A DNA stretch of 64,000 bases from Sporolactobacillus shoreicorticis (GTDB lineage: Bacteria; Bacillota; Bacilli; Bacillales; Sporolactobacillaceae): positions 1 through 64,000 of the forward strand of contig NZ_JAMXWM010000001.1 of assembly GCF_024125445.1 (NCBI RefSeq), in the 5' to 3' direction. The number at the start of each line of letters is the position of its first letter. Position 1 is the first letter of the stretch. The translations under genes were made by a program, and so were the position numbers. Positions 55,592 through 64,000 of the stretch are shown here, piece after piece. Under the pieces are notes generated by a model. It was not told the DNA's origin and searched no databases. It saw only the letters and a program-made list of their open reading frames with translations.

Positions 55592-56500
55592 ATGTTTTCA
55601 GTAAATGATTCGTTAAAAAGGGTTCAGCCCCTTCCAATAAATTCCGTAAAGAGAAAAAATCAAACTGATTCGTATTTGCTTGAGGCTGAGAAAATGCGTA
55701 CACGGCCACGGTCGGAATCTCAGACTGCCGCCGATCCGAGCAGATCACGTCTTTGTGGGTCAGAAAATGAATTCTTCAATGACTTTATCAGTAAAATCAT
55801 CCATCGCAATCAACTGAACGCGGATGAGTGGGTGCTTGCTCTGAAACAGCAACAGGTCATCAATCGCTTAGCGACGAAAATGGTTAAACAAGTTTATGAC
55901 CACAAAAATCAGTCGGTTAAGGGAAAAAAATTTGATTTTTACTGCAGCAAGAAGCCGGCGGCAGAGTTTGATCTGAATTCAGAAACTCTGTCTCAGGTTC
56001 ATAAGGTTTTGAAAAATCGGGGAGAGATCTTGATGAACGCCCGGGGACAAAGTATGTTCCCTTATATCCAGGAAGGTGATTCATGCCTTTTCTGTTCTTA
56101 TCCTTCAAGTATGCTGCGGCCTGGTCAGATTGCGCTTTATCGTACGGACTCAGATCAATTAATTGCCCATCGGTATCTTGGCAAGGAAGATGGTGTTTCG
56201 GCTAAGGAACTTTATTTATTTAAAGGTGACAGTAATTTCAAAGCAGATAAACCTGTTCATTCTGAACAAATTGTGGGCATTCTCACATCTGTACAAACAT
56301 TTGATCATTCAAAGCGTCTCTCACATAAATTTCATCTGTACTGGAGCCAAACGATGCTTCATTTGCCGATCCTTTCATGGCTTCTGAATATGTATCTTTT
56401 AATTCGGCTCTGCTGCTTCGTCAACCTGCGCGCAATGCCTAGTGATGAGTTGACGACACGCTCTGGAGGAATGTATTGCTATGACTATAAAGAAATTTGA
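55592..56500 (+). CDS. S26-type signal-peptidase-like protein of the lasso cluster
   Basis: This 302-residue protein has an N-terminal part of about 140 residues rich in charged residues without recognised fold, then an S24/S26 peptidase-like domain. That domain has MNARGQSMFPYIQEGD with the Ser nucleophile, RPGQIALYR, and QLIAHRYLG, where His replaces Lys as in SipW/eukaryote-type enzymes, then LFKGDSNFKAD. A hydrophobic stretch near the C-terminus (about 252-275) may anchor it. Related proteins are found in lasso clusters of Bacillales; their role is not known to me. It overlaps the ABC transporter gene by 20 bases. Confidence 0.75.
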   Translation: MFSVNDSLKRVQPLPINSVKRKNQTDSYLLEAEKMRTRPRSESQTAADPSRSRLCGSENEFFNDFISKIIHRNQLNADEWVLALKQQQVINRLATKMVKQVYDHKNQSVKGKKFDFYCSKKPAAEFDLNSETLSQVHKVLKNRGEILMNARGQSMFPYIQEGDSCLFCSYPSSMLRPGQIALYRTDSDQLIAHRYLGKEDGVSAKELYLFKGDSNFKADKPVHSEQIVGILTSVQTFDHSKRLSHKFHLYWSQTMLHLPILSWLLNMYLLIRLCCFVNLRAMPSDELTTRSGGMYCYDYKEI

Positions 56501-58277
56501 ATCAGGAATCAATCGGAAGGTGGTTGTGCTGATTTGTCCTTTAATTAAGAAACATTGGAAGGCCTATTCGGGTTTAACAATCATCATGCTGATTAATTTA
56601 ATGCTTACTTTGTTAATCGCAGCTTTTTTCGGCAGGGTGATGAATGCGGCAGTAAACAGCCGTTTAGCTGAACTCACTCAATTAATCCCATGGGGGAGCG
56701 GGTTATTGCTCGTGTCGATAACAGCCAACTACTGTAATTCGTGTCTTCAGTCAGCAGCCGTGTACGGTATTGAACGTGATTTAAAAAAAATGCTGTATCA
56801 ACACATTTTGTACCTGCGTGCGCAATGTCTGACTTCACTGCGATCAGGAGATTTGCTGTCTCGGTTCAGTAATGATATTAACAAGATCGAAAACATGCTC
56901 GGAAGTCGGTTGGTCGATCTTGTCCGTATGCCGCTCATCTATATTACTGTTTTCATTTATTTATTGCACATTAACATAACCCTAGCATTAGTAAGCTGGC
57001 TGGTAGCTCCCATTGCAGTAACAGCAAGTTCTGTATTTGGTTTTCTTATTCGCCGCAACAGCCGAATGCTTAATGAAGTGACTGGAGATAATTCACAGCT
57101 GATTAATGAAACACTTCAAGGATTTTTTGTCATTCGTTCATTTGTAATGGAGCATCTAATGCTGCAACGAAACACAAAGCAAAATGATCGAATTTATCAT
57201 CTGCAAATGAAAAATGCTAAGCTTTCCGGACTATACTATGTTGGCGGCGAAATTGCCGGAAGTTTAACCTTGTTCGTCACGCTTTGCTTAGGAGCCTACT
57301 TTATTTCAAACGGATCGATGTCGGTGGGCGCTCTGGTAACCTTTATAACTCTGATTGGTCACATGGTCTATCCGCTGACCGGTGCGGCAGGAAACTGGGT
57401 TAATTTTCAACGTGCGGCGGCTTCTGCTGAGCGTATTCAGGAGATTCTTGATGAACCTTTGGAACGGGAGCAGTCGCGTTGGCAGGTTCAGTCGCCTTTT
57501 GTTCATATGCCGATCTATTCGCTTGAATTCCGAGATCTGACTTTTGGCTATGACGCGGGAAAGCCTGTTCTGCAGCATTTCAATTTAAAAGTGCCGGCAG
57601 ATAAAAAAACGGCAATAGTCGGTTTAAGCGGTGCGGGAAAAACGACACTGTTTTCTCTGCTGCTTCGCCTTTATGAGCCGCAAGAAGGCATGATACTGAT
57701 TAATGGGCTGCCGATTCAATCGTTTTCACTGAAACAACTCAGAACACTCATTGCCCACGTACCTCAGGAAACCTTTTTATTCAATGGAACTGTTCGAGAA
57801 AATCTTCTTCTTGGAAGCCGGGCATCTGAATCCGAGATGATTTGTGCGGCTCGGGCAGCAACAATTGATCCGTTCATCCGCTCTTTGCCAGAGGGATATG
57901 ACACAGTAATCGGTGAGCGCGGCATGAGTCTTTCAGGTGGTCAGAAGCAAAGAATAGCCATTGCACGTGCTTTAATAAAAAATGCACCGCTCTTGCTTCT
58001 CGATGAAGCGACATCCGCTTTAGACAATAAAACGGAAGCCCAAGTGAAGGTATCTCTTGATCGTCTCATGGAAAAGCGGACGACACTTGTCATTGCTCAT
58101 CGTTTGACCACCATACAGAATGCAGATCACATTGTTGTGATGGAAAAAGGACGAATTGTTCAGGAAGGAACGCACCATTATTTAATGATGGAGAGCGGTC
58201 TCTATCGCAGACTGCAGCAAATGGGGAACACCACACCGATTCTTTCATCCTATGGACGGAGGTTTGATGATGCTTAA
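56481..58277 (+). CDS. Lasso peptide ABC exporter (D protein)
   Basis: This 598-residue half-transporter fuses a six-helix membrane domain (about residues 1-320) to an ATPase. Walker A GLSGAGKTT (about 379-387), Q-loop AHVPQETFLF, signature LSGGQKQR, Walker B LLLLDEATSAL and the H-loop AHRLT are all intact. It probably works as a homodimer exporting the mature lasso peptide and giving immunity. GGAGGAATG precedes the ATG. It overlaps the genes on both sides, so the unit 54744-59379 is one operon. Confidence 0.92.
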   Translation: MTIKKFESGINRKVVVLICPLIKKHWKAYSGLTIIMLINLMLTLLIAAFFGRVMNAAVNSRLAELTQLIPWGSGLLLVSITANYCNSCLQSAAVYGIERDLKKMLYQHILYLRAQCLTSLRSGDLLSRFSNDINKIENMLGSRLVDLVRMPLIYITVFIYLLHINITLALVSWLVAPIAVTASSVFGFLIRRNSRMLNEVTGDNSQLINETLQGFFVIRSFVMEHLMLQRNTKQNDRIYHLQMKNAKLSGLYYVGGEIAGSLTLFVTLCLGAYFISNGSMSVGALVTFITLIGHMVYPLTGAAGNWVNFQRAAASAERIQEILDEPLEREQSRWQVQSPFVHMPIYSLEFRDLTFGYDAGKPVLQHFNLKVPADKKTAIVGLSGAGKTTLFSLLLRLYEPQEGMILINGLPIQSFSLKQLRTLIAHVPQETFLFNGTVRENLLLGSRASESEMICAARAATIDPFIRSLPEGYDTVIGERGMSLSGGQKQRIAIARALIKNAPLLLLDEATSALDNKTEAQVKVSLDRLMEKRTTLVIAHRLTTIQNADHIVVMEKGRIVQEGTHHYLMMESGLYRRLQQMGNTTPILSSYGRRFDDA

Positions 58278-59379
58278 ACTTCTACAGGCACTTTTCTATA
58301 ATCGTGATTTTAACTGGAATGACATTAAAATTTTCAGGAGAATTTTGGAAGACAAGCAATTTGATTATGTAGCTCCGCAGATCTACTCACTTCTGAAGAA
58401 GAGGGGACTGCTCAATCGTGTCCCATCCTTTTTTCAGCAAGCCGTAACAGACGCCGCATACAAAACATTGTACAGCAATATGTTGCTGAAAGCCGATATG
58501 CGAGCGTTGCTTAACTGTTTCGAAGCACGATCCATAGGTGTCATTCCATTTAAAGGGACTCTTTTTTCAGAACAATACTATGGTGATCTATCCGCTAGGT
58601 ATTCCCGTGATCTTGATATTCTTGTCCGTCCCGAACAAATGAAAACCGCTGTATCCATTGTTAAGGCGTTAGGTTATCTTCATGAACAGCAAGAGGAGCC
58701 TGAGCATTTTCATCGGGTTTTTTACAAGCACGATCTGAAAACAAATCGAAAATCCATTATTGAATTACACTGGCACTTTCTTAGAAGCGGTACGTCGAGT
58801 TTGCACATGGGTATGATTTGGAATGCTTCACTTCCCCTGGCGAATTATCGTTATATCCATACATTATCTGACTTCCATATGTTCTATGTGATCTGTCTTC
58901 ATGCCTGGAATCATGAACTGAATGGTTGGAAACATTTTATTGACATTGCTCAAATGATTTGTGCACTGCAGCATTCATTAAGTTATTCGGATCTGTTGGT
59001 CTTTGCAAAACAACAGAAAACCTATCGTCGAATTGTTCGCACACTGACCATTGTTTATCATGAATTTCCTGGCCTTAACGAGATTCTCCCGTTACCCTTT
59101 TATGAAAAAAAAACCTTTTGGTGGTCCACAAATGAACTGGGGCGTAAAATCGGACCGAAAGAAACCTTGCCGACACTGATAAAACGGCTACAGCAACTAA
59201 GGGATTATGACGATATAAAACAAAAGATCATTTTTCTGAAACGCGAGGTTTTGCCCGATCCTGTCATTATGAATCAAGTGATTGGATCAAGGAGTACGAG
59301 AAAGCCAAGAATTGTTCAGTATTTTTACCTGTATTTAAAAAGGCTTGAGTACTTATTCATTAGAGGCAATAACAAGTAA
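58267..59379 (+). CDS. Nucleotidyltransferase family protein (PsmN-like)
   Basis: This protein of about 370 residues belongs to the uncharacterised nucleotidyltransferase family common in RiPP and EPS clusters. It has VIPFKGTLFSEQYYG, the metal site SRDLDILVRPEQ and ELHWHFL, followed by a helical C-terminal half. In the pseudomycoidin cluster a related protein (PsmN) is reported, as I recall, to add hexose to the phosphorylated tail. A role in extending the phosphoserine modification is therefore reasonable. The ATG at 58267 follows GGAGG by 5 bases (a second ATG at 58270 is possible) and overlaps the ABC gene by 11 bases. Confidence 0.82.
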   Translation: MMLKLLQALFYNRDFNWNDIKIFRRILEDKQFDYVAPQIYSLLKKRGLLNRVPSFFQQAVTDAAYKTLYSNMLLKADMRALLNCFEARSIGVIPFKGTLFSEQYYGDLSARYSRDLDILVRPEQMKTAVSIVKALGYLHEQQEEPEHFHRVFYKHDLKTNRKSIIELHWHFLRSGTSSLHMGMIWNASLPLANYRYIHTLSDFHMFYVICLHAWNHELNGWKHFIDIAQMICALQHSLSYSDLLVFAKQQKTYRRIVRTLTIVYHEFPGLNEILPLPFYEKKTFWWSTNELGRKIGPKETLPTLIKRLQQLRDYDDIKQKIIFLKREVLPDPVIMNQVIGSRSTRKPRIVQYFYLYLKRLEYLFIRGNNK

Positions 59380-59971
59380 AGGCTCGTTATTTGGAACGGA
59401 TTGAGGTAGCGCAATCAACAAATTAAAAGAATTTCATCGTTTTTTATCAAATATTGTTTTTTTCTCTTCAATAACTACATAGGTCAATAGAGTTTCATCA
59501 TTCCCTTTACAGTCTTTAAAATTAATTTGAAATTTGGCTTTTGTCATCGCAATAATGCTATGGAACATAAGGTGATAACGTTCTGAAAAGATGATAACAG
59601 CCTGATTTATGTTCGCTGCGATAATGACGCTGAAATAGATACTTGACTGGTGAAACATATTCCGCCTTTTCGGACGCAGATAAAAAACATAACGTTTCAT
59701 TTATCCAAAAGGCTCCTTTGTCTGATTTTTTCTTTGTCGTTCGTTTGTACCGGTTTCTGCACTTTGCTAAACTGAGAGGTGTCCATGTGCCATTGGACAA
59801 TCTTGGTATAAAGTATTCTATCAAAACAAACATTACATCATCATTTCAATAGGACTCCGTTAGTGAAGTTGACAGTATCTGTTTTGTGCATTTTTTCACA
59901 TAATTCCAAATGATTTTATTCGACTCAATGACGGCATTACTGACGATCTTGCTTACAAAAGGATGAGCGGA
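59380..59971. other. Gap before the hydrolase-fold regulators
   Basis: No well-supported gene. An 88-codon minus-strand frame (59434-59700, beginning KRYVFYLRPKRRNMFHQSSI) is open and has AAAGGAG 12 bases upstream, so it could be a small protein, but I recognise nothing in it. Promoter elements for the downstream gene are not obvious. Confidence 0.3.
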
Positions 59972-61495
59972 ATGGCAAATCTAGAACTCAAGAACTATCG
60001 GCTTCATTATGAATATATTATTAATGATTTTCATTCACCTACAATTCTATTTATCCATGATTTATTGCTTGATTCCACTCAATGGCGTCTCTTGATCAAA
60101 CAACTTGATCATCATTTTAATTACATTGTTTATGATATCTATGGGCACGGCGAAACGAAAGACTGCGGCGTTCCGGTTTCGTTTGATCTTTTTCAATCAG
60201 AGCTTAGTGCCTTGATTGATTATTTACATGTTGACGCCGTTCATCTTGTGGGAAATGGATTTGGTGGCTTTATCGCATACGAGTATGCACAAAGGTGCAG
60301 TGCGCGTGTTGGTTCACTTACACTGCTGTCGGTGAATTTTTATCTTCCGAATTCAGAATGCCAGCGTACGTTCTCGCTTTATTCACAACTGATTGAAATC
60401 GACCGCAATCTGCTCTTGCAGAAATTAATGATGCAGTGCCTGCACAATAAAACGCCATTAAAGAAAAAAGAATTCCGGTCTGCATTTGAAAAGCTGTCTT
60501 CAGATGTATTTCAAAATTCGCTTCAATTGCTGATTGATACCTATGGTACAAAGCATTTTCATTTTACTGATGCACTAAGTAGTGTGAACGTGCCAACGCT
60601 TCTGTTACATGGTGATAAGGATCAGCTTTATCCGATTCAATTCACTGCGCTTTTTTCTGCCTGTATCTCGAATTGCCGATGGTTCAATATTCCCAATGCG
60701 TCGCATGTCCTTTCCATTGATCGTCCGGATCTGGTTGCTTACTATTTGAAAGACTATTTGAACAGCCAAAAAACGCCGGTTCCGGTTATGCCTGTTCATC
60801 AGCAAATCATTTCGAATTTTCGCGATGTTATTCAGGATATATTTAATGATCAGCAAATACAGCACCATGTTTTGACGATGAACATGATGCATGATACCGA
60901 GATTTTATGGAATGGCTGCCCGATTGAGGGGAAATGGAATCAGCGCCGGGCTAAAGAAATACTCTTATACCTCTTTTTACATAACGGAATTGTTAAAAGA
61001 AAGGATTTAATTCAAGCGTTTTTGTCCGATATTCCTAAGGAGCAGGCAAAAAATAATTTGCGTGTCTGGCTTAGCCATTTAAACAAAATTTTTCATAACA
61101 GTTCCGATTCGACCCTTCGTGAAATTTTAATTGTCGGCGAAGATATCGTTATGATAAATGCTGAACTGGTCTGTGATGTGCGAACATACTTGAAACAACT
61201 CAGCAATTTGTTTGACGATAAGGTTTCTCTTAATAAACAAGCAAAAAAGTTTATTAAATTACTGCAAAATTATGAGCCGGGTGCTTTTTCTGCATTCCGT
61301 TGCGACTGGATTTTCACACTGTCCGATCAAATTGAAGAGAAACTTGTTTTCTCAATGGAGCGATTGTTGCCTCTGCTTGAGCGGAAGAGAATGCTGCAGC
61401 CCATGCGTGAAATTCTTGAGGCCGGCAAGGTGATCGAACCTTATGACGGCTATTGCGATGAGAAACTTGCATTATTACAGACATTGCCTCAATAA
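59972..61495 (+). CDS. Alpha/beta-hydrolase fold fused to SARP-like DNA-binding domain (copy 1)
   Basis: This protein of about 507 residues joins two domains. Residues 1-260 are an alpha/beta-hydrolase fold with FIHDLLLDSTQW, YDIYGHGET and the elbow HLVGNGFGGF, where the nucleophile Ser is Gly96. Acid residue Asp217 (HGDKD) and His245 (NASH) are kept. Residues 309-395 are a winged-helix like SARP regulators (WNGCPIEGKWNQRRAKEILL, NNLRVWLSHLNKIF), followed by a BTAD-like helical part (396-507, with KVIEPYDGYCDE). This is the architecture of a transcription factor whose enzyme-like domain senses a ligand. I chose ATG 59972, because AAAGGA abuts the earlier in-frame ATG at 59963. It lies downstream of the lasso genes on the same strand. 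Confidence 0.8.
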   Translation: MANLELKNYRLHYEYIINDFHSPTILFIHDLLLDSTQWRLLIKQLDHHFNYIVYDIYGHGETKDCGVPVSFDLFQSELSALIDYLHVDAVHLVGNGFGGFIAYEYAQRCSARVGSLTLLSVNFYLPNSECQRTFSLYSQLIEIDRNLLLQKLMMQCLHNKTPLKKKEFRSAFEKLSSDVFQNSLQLLIDTYGTKHFHFTDALSSVNVPTLLLHGDKDQLYPIQFTALFSACISNCRWFNIPNASHVLSIDRPDLVAYYLKDYLNSQKTPVPVMPVHQQIISNFRDVIQDIFNDQQIQHHVLTMNMMHDTEILWNGCPIEGKWNQRRAKEILLYLFLHNGIVKRKDLIQAFLSDIPKEQAKNNLRVWLSHLNKIFHNSSDSTLREILIVGEDIVMINAELVCDVRTYLKQLSNLFDDKVSLNKQAKKFIKLLQNYEPGAFSAFRCDWIFTLSDQIEEKLVFSMERLLPLLERKRMLQPMREILEAGKVIEPYDGYCDEKLALLQTLPQ

Positions 61496-61575
61496 TAGTC
61501 ACCTTTTTTATTAAAGAGGAGATACATCAAGTCTAAATTCCATAGGCCCAAGAATGAAAGCAGGTGTTTAATCTC

Positions 61576-63084
61576 ATGCTTACTCAAAACAATCAAAATT
61601 ATTCAATCCATTTTAAATACAGGAAGGAAAAGGAGTCGGCACCGACATTTGTATTTGTTCATGACCTTTGCCTTGATGCAACAATGTGGTCAGAGCTTAT
61701 TAGAGAAATGGATCAACAGATGAACCTGCTGGTTTTTGATCTCTATGCACATGGAAAAACGACACAATCTTTATTGCCCTTTTCGATTGATCATTTTACA
61801 TCCGATTTGCTTGCCCTTCTTGATCATTTACATTTGAATAAAATTCATTTGGTGGGATGCAGATTCAGCTCCTTTCTCGCATTTAATTTCGCATTGAAGA
61901 GACCAGAAAAAGTTGAGTCGCTGACACTTATCTCATTTCCATTCCATTTTCAGAGGAGCACATTTGTGCCTGAATGTGAATCACTGATTCAATTGCTTAA
62001 ACTGGATCGATCTTTATTTGAAAAAAAATATCTTCTTGAAAACATATATCCAATTACGCTTCATAAGGCAAAAATCATTACCAGGGCACTGCGACGCGTA
62101 TCCACTGAAACGATCGTGAACCCCTACCAGGAACTTCTTCAATGGACTGATTTCGATTTACTTCAAGAGTTGAAGAAATTGAAGATGCCTGTTTTATTTA
62201 TGCATGGCGCATATGATCCCGTATATCCGTCCGAGTTGGCGATGATCTTGAGCAAATATGTTTTTAATAGCCATTTCATGCTCATTCCTAATTCATCAAG
62301 ACTCGTACCACTTGATCAGCCTGCTTTTGCCGCGAGTGTTTTGTGTCAATTTCTTGCGAGCTCCAAATCTTCAGTCATGATTTCTACAGATTATCAAAGT
62401 CATATCAATAGCATGTATCGCTTAATTGAACGAGCATACCACCCGAAAACGACCCGGAGGCGGTACCTGCGTATGTCCATCATGGAACAAGGAATCCATG
62501 TTTATTGGAATGGTCTGGAGGTAAAAGGAAACTGGAATCAGCGAAGTGCGAAAGAAATCCTTTTATTTTTAATATTGAATCGCGGTGCAGTCAAAAGAGA
62601 TACAATTATTGACGCCTTTACCCCAGATATGGAACTAGATAAAGCTCGAAATCATTTGCGTGTCCAGCTTAATCATTTAAATAAGATTTTTCAGAGTCAG
62701 TCAGATAAATCGTTGCAGGAGATGCTGATCATCAGCCGTGATTCAATTGCTTTGAATGCTGATATTCAAAGTGATATTGGCACTTATTTGAAGGAAATTG
62801 ATCATCTTTTTTGGGCGGAGGAAAACAGCGTTGATAAGTGTGAAACCTTCCTGCAAATGCTCGAAGACTATTCACCAACACTATTCAACTCTTTTAAAGG
62901 TGAATGGGTACAGAGAATCAGCAAAAATTTAAATAGCAAATTTTCACAAATCATGACTCAGCTTCTTATCGGCTTGAAAAAAGATGATAATATTCCAATG
63001 ATGATTCAGCTATTAAAGCAAGGGAAAAAGATTGAACCCTACGATGGATTCTGTAATGAATGGCTTGCTGCAATTAAGAACTAA
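61576..63084 (+). CDS. Alpha/beta-hydrolase fold fused to SARP-like DNA-binding domain (copy 2)
   Basis: This protein of about 502 residues is a tandem paralogue with the same layout. The hydrolase fold has FVHDLCLDATMW, FDLYAHGKT and HLVGCRFSSF, where the nucleophile place is Arg96. The acid HGAYD is kept, but the catalytic His place is Arg (NSSRLVPLDQP). The SARP-like winged helix (WNGLEVKGNWNQRSAKEILL, NHLRVQLNHLNKIF) and BTAD-like part (KKIEPYDGFCNEWL) are more conserved between the copies than the hydrolase part. ATG 61576 is preferred to GTG 61564, since GCAGGTG lies 9 bases before it. Strong divergence of sensor with conservation of output suggests two ligands acting on related DNA sites. 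Confidence 0.8.
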   Translation: MLTQNNQNYSIHFKYRKEKESAPTFVFVHDLCLDATMWSELIREMDQQMNLLVFDLYAHGKTTQSLLPFSIDHFTSDLLALLDHLHLNKIHLVGCRFSSFLAFNFALKRPEKVESLTLISFPFHFQRSTFVPECESLIQLLKLDRSLFEKKYLLENIYPITLHKAKIITRALRRVSTETIVNPYQELLQWTDFDLLQELKKLKMPVLFMHGAYDPVYPSELAMILSKYVFNSHFMLIPNSSRLVPLDQPAFAASVLCQFLASSKSSVMISTDYQSHINSMYRLIERAYHPKTTRRRYLRMSIMEQGIHVYWNGLEVKGNWNQRSAKEILLFLILNRGAVKRDTIIDAFTPDMELDKARNHLRVQLNHLNKIFQSQSDKSLQEMLIISRDSIALNADIQSDIGTYLKEIDHLFWAEENSVDKCETFLQMLEDYSPTLFNSFKGEWVQRISKNLNSKFSQIMTQLLIGLKKDDNIPMMIQLLKQGKKIEPYDGFCNEWLAAIKN

Positions 63085-63196
63085 TCAATTGGGTGAAGTG
63101 GGCCAAAGGCAGATTCCTTTTTAAAAGATCTGTTAATTTTTTATATTGGCTTTGGCTCAAAGGGAAAATTAGTGATTTTCACCAATAAAAAAGATA

Positions 63197-63238
63197 AGTT
63201 GAGAGAAAAATTGATTTTTTCTCCCAACTCGTTGTTTT
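63197..63238. terminator. Terminator after the regulator pair
   Basis: AGTTGAGAGAAAAA (63197-63210) pairs with TTTTTCTCCCAACT (63216-63229) with one mismatch, followed by a T-rich stretch. It separates the plus-strand regulators from the convergent SIS-domain gene. Confidence 0.65.
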
Positions 63239-63282
63239 AAAGCTTTCCGGACGGACTCAATTGAGTGCTTATGCTAAAACGC

Positions 63283-64000
63283 TCACATATAATGAATCTG
63301 CTCCGTATATGCTTTAAAGATCTTAGTATTGAATGCGTCGCCGCCGTCGACATTGGAACTATGAAAAACCGGTGGCGTGATGCCCTCATCCAAAAGCTTT
63401 TCTGCGGTCTTTAAGACAATCGCATTTGCAATCAGTGAACCAATTGCTGTAGAGGTTGGTGCAACTTTTTGTTCCAAGCCAGCTAGCTGCATCGATGAAT
63501 CTTCAAAATCCCCGCAGTTGTCGATAACGAGATCACAGACTTCAAACAGACGTTTTCCACTTGAATGTCTCGAAGTTACCTGTTTCGAATAGGTGAGATT
63601 TGTCAGAGCGACCGTATTCAGTCCTTTTTCCTGTGCAGCGATGGCCATTTCAATCGATACCGGATTTCTTCCTGAAACGGAATGGATCAAAAGCGTGTCG
63701 CCTTCGGAGGCAGGCAGGGTTGAAAAAATTATTTTGCCGAATCCGCTAAGGCGTTCCATCTTTGAAGTCATGGTGACGGGTTTTGTATTGAGCATCAGGG
63801 AAGGAGTCAGCACCGGGTTGATGAGTGCCAGTCCACCGGTACGATAAAACAGCTCTTCAGTGATAATTCCTGCGTGTGACGCACCGAATGCATAAATCGT
63901 ATGCCCGCTTTTGATTGTCTCGGCAAAGAAGTTCGCAGCCGCACGCATGTTTTCTTCCTGTGTTTCCAGAACTGTTTCTGCTATTTGTTTTACATGTTCA
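63283..64000 (-). CDS. SIS-domain sugar-phosphate protein (UPF0309-like), 5' end cut by window
   Basis: The product (at least 238 residues within the window) is a SIS-domain protein of the UPF0309 type. It has IYAFGASHAGIITEELFYRTGG, LIHSVSGRNPVSIEMAIAAQ and TVALTNLTYS, then VCDLVIDNCGD and a C-terminal STAIGSLIANAIV. Such proteins bind phosphosugars; many are linked with amino-sugar or sugar catabolism. The reading frame continues upstream of the ATG at 63948 to the end of the window (ETQEEN before it, as family members have), so the true start lies outside. Confidence 0.82.
   Translation of the reverse strand, partial: EHVKQIAETVLETQEENMRAAANFFAETIKSGHTIYAFGASHAGIITEELFYRTGGLALINPVLTPSLMLNTKPVTMTSKMERLSGFGKIIFSTLPASEGDTLLIHSVSGRNPVSIEMAIAAQEKGLNTVALTNLTYSKQVTSRHSSGKRLFEVCDLVIDNCGDFEDSSMQLAGLEQKVAPTSTAIGSLIANAIVLKTAEKLLDEGITPPVFHSSNVDGGDAFNTKIFKAYTEQIHYM

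Noticed and set aside
59643-59852. A 69-codon plus-strand frame before the hydrolase-fold genes.
   Set aside because: No ribosome site or family, and it overlaps another small frame on the opposite strand.
1-64000. CRISPR arrays, rRNA and tRNA genes.
   Set aside because: No regularly spaced direct repeats and no tRNA-like or rRNA-like sequence were seen on reading.

Overview
The window looks like a chromosomal segment of a low-to-moderate GC Firmicute of the order Bacillales. This rests on strong AGGAGG-type ribosome sites, frequent TTG/GTG starts, a KtrAB potassium transporter, 3D-domain and YkuD-type cell-wall proteins, and a paeninodin-type lasso cluster. A Sporolactobacillaceae-like or Paenibacillus-like host is only a guess. 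I see no rRNA, tRNA or CRISPR array.

Layout. (1) 44-2190: ktrA-ktrB K+ uptake operon on the minus strand with its own promoter. (2) 2.85-17.9 kb: first exopolysaccharide (EPS-1) operon: galU, UDP-glucose dehydrogenase, initiating phosphoglycosyl transferase, an AT-rich cassette of glycosyltransferases with Wzy, pyruvyl transferase and Wzx, then rmlA-rmlC-rmlB-rmlD. It should make a Wzx/Wzy-dependent polymer with glucuronate and rhamnose. (3) 17.9-29.9 kb: a patchwork of an inactivated IS, an acyltransferase, two micro-ORFs, tandem L,D-transpeptidases, a 3D-domain protein, an orphan rmlB, an orphan sigma factor, a beta-helix protein, and decayed genes (two secreted proteins, a SEFIR/TIR-like fragment, an LXG-toxin-like fragment). 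(4) 30.0-48.3 kb: second exopolysaccharide (EPS-2) operon: Wzz-type protein, BY-kinase-like ATPase, second galU and second phosphoglycosyl transferase, GDP-fucose genes (fcl, gmd, manC), six glycosyltransferases, Wzy, pyruvyl transferase, Wzx and a beta-helix lipoprotein. (5) 48.4-59.4 kb: an elaborate paeninodin-family lasso peptide cluster. (6) 59.9-63.1 kb: two tandem proteins joining an alpha/beta-hydrolase fold without its serine nucleophile to a SARP-like DNA-binding domain. (7) Right edge: a SIS-domain protein cut by the window end.

The lasso cluster is the most interesting part. A 42-residue precursor missed by length filters (50405-50533) has a 20-residue leader and a 22-residue core with Ala1, Asp9 and a C-terminal Ser. 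Around it are the cyclase, an HPr-kinase-like lasso kinase, B1 (leader recognition) and B2 (leader peptidase). Extra genes are a MurG-like glycosyltransferase, a second kinase homologue with its P-loop erased, a SipW-like S26 peptidase, an ABC exporter and a nucleotidyltransferase. This predicts a C-terminally phosphorylated lasso peptide, possibly decorated further with sugar. The two hydrolase-fold/SARP proteins next door have the architecture of ligand-sensing transcription factors and may control the cluster; that link is inference from position only.

The two EPS operons each carry their own galU and phosphoglycosyl transferase. Only EPS-2 carries the Wzz/BY-kinase pair, so it may serve both; the sugar-nucleotide genes differ (rhamnose in EPS-1, fucose/mannose in EPS-2), predicting two different polymers.
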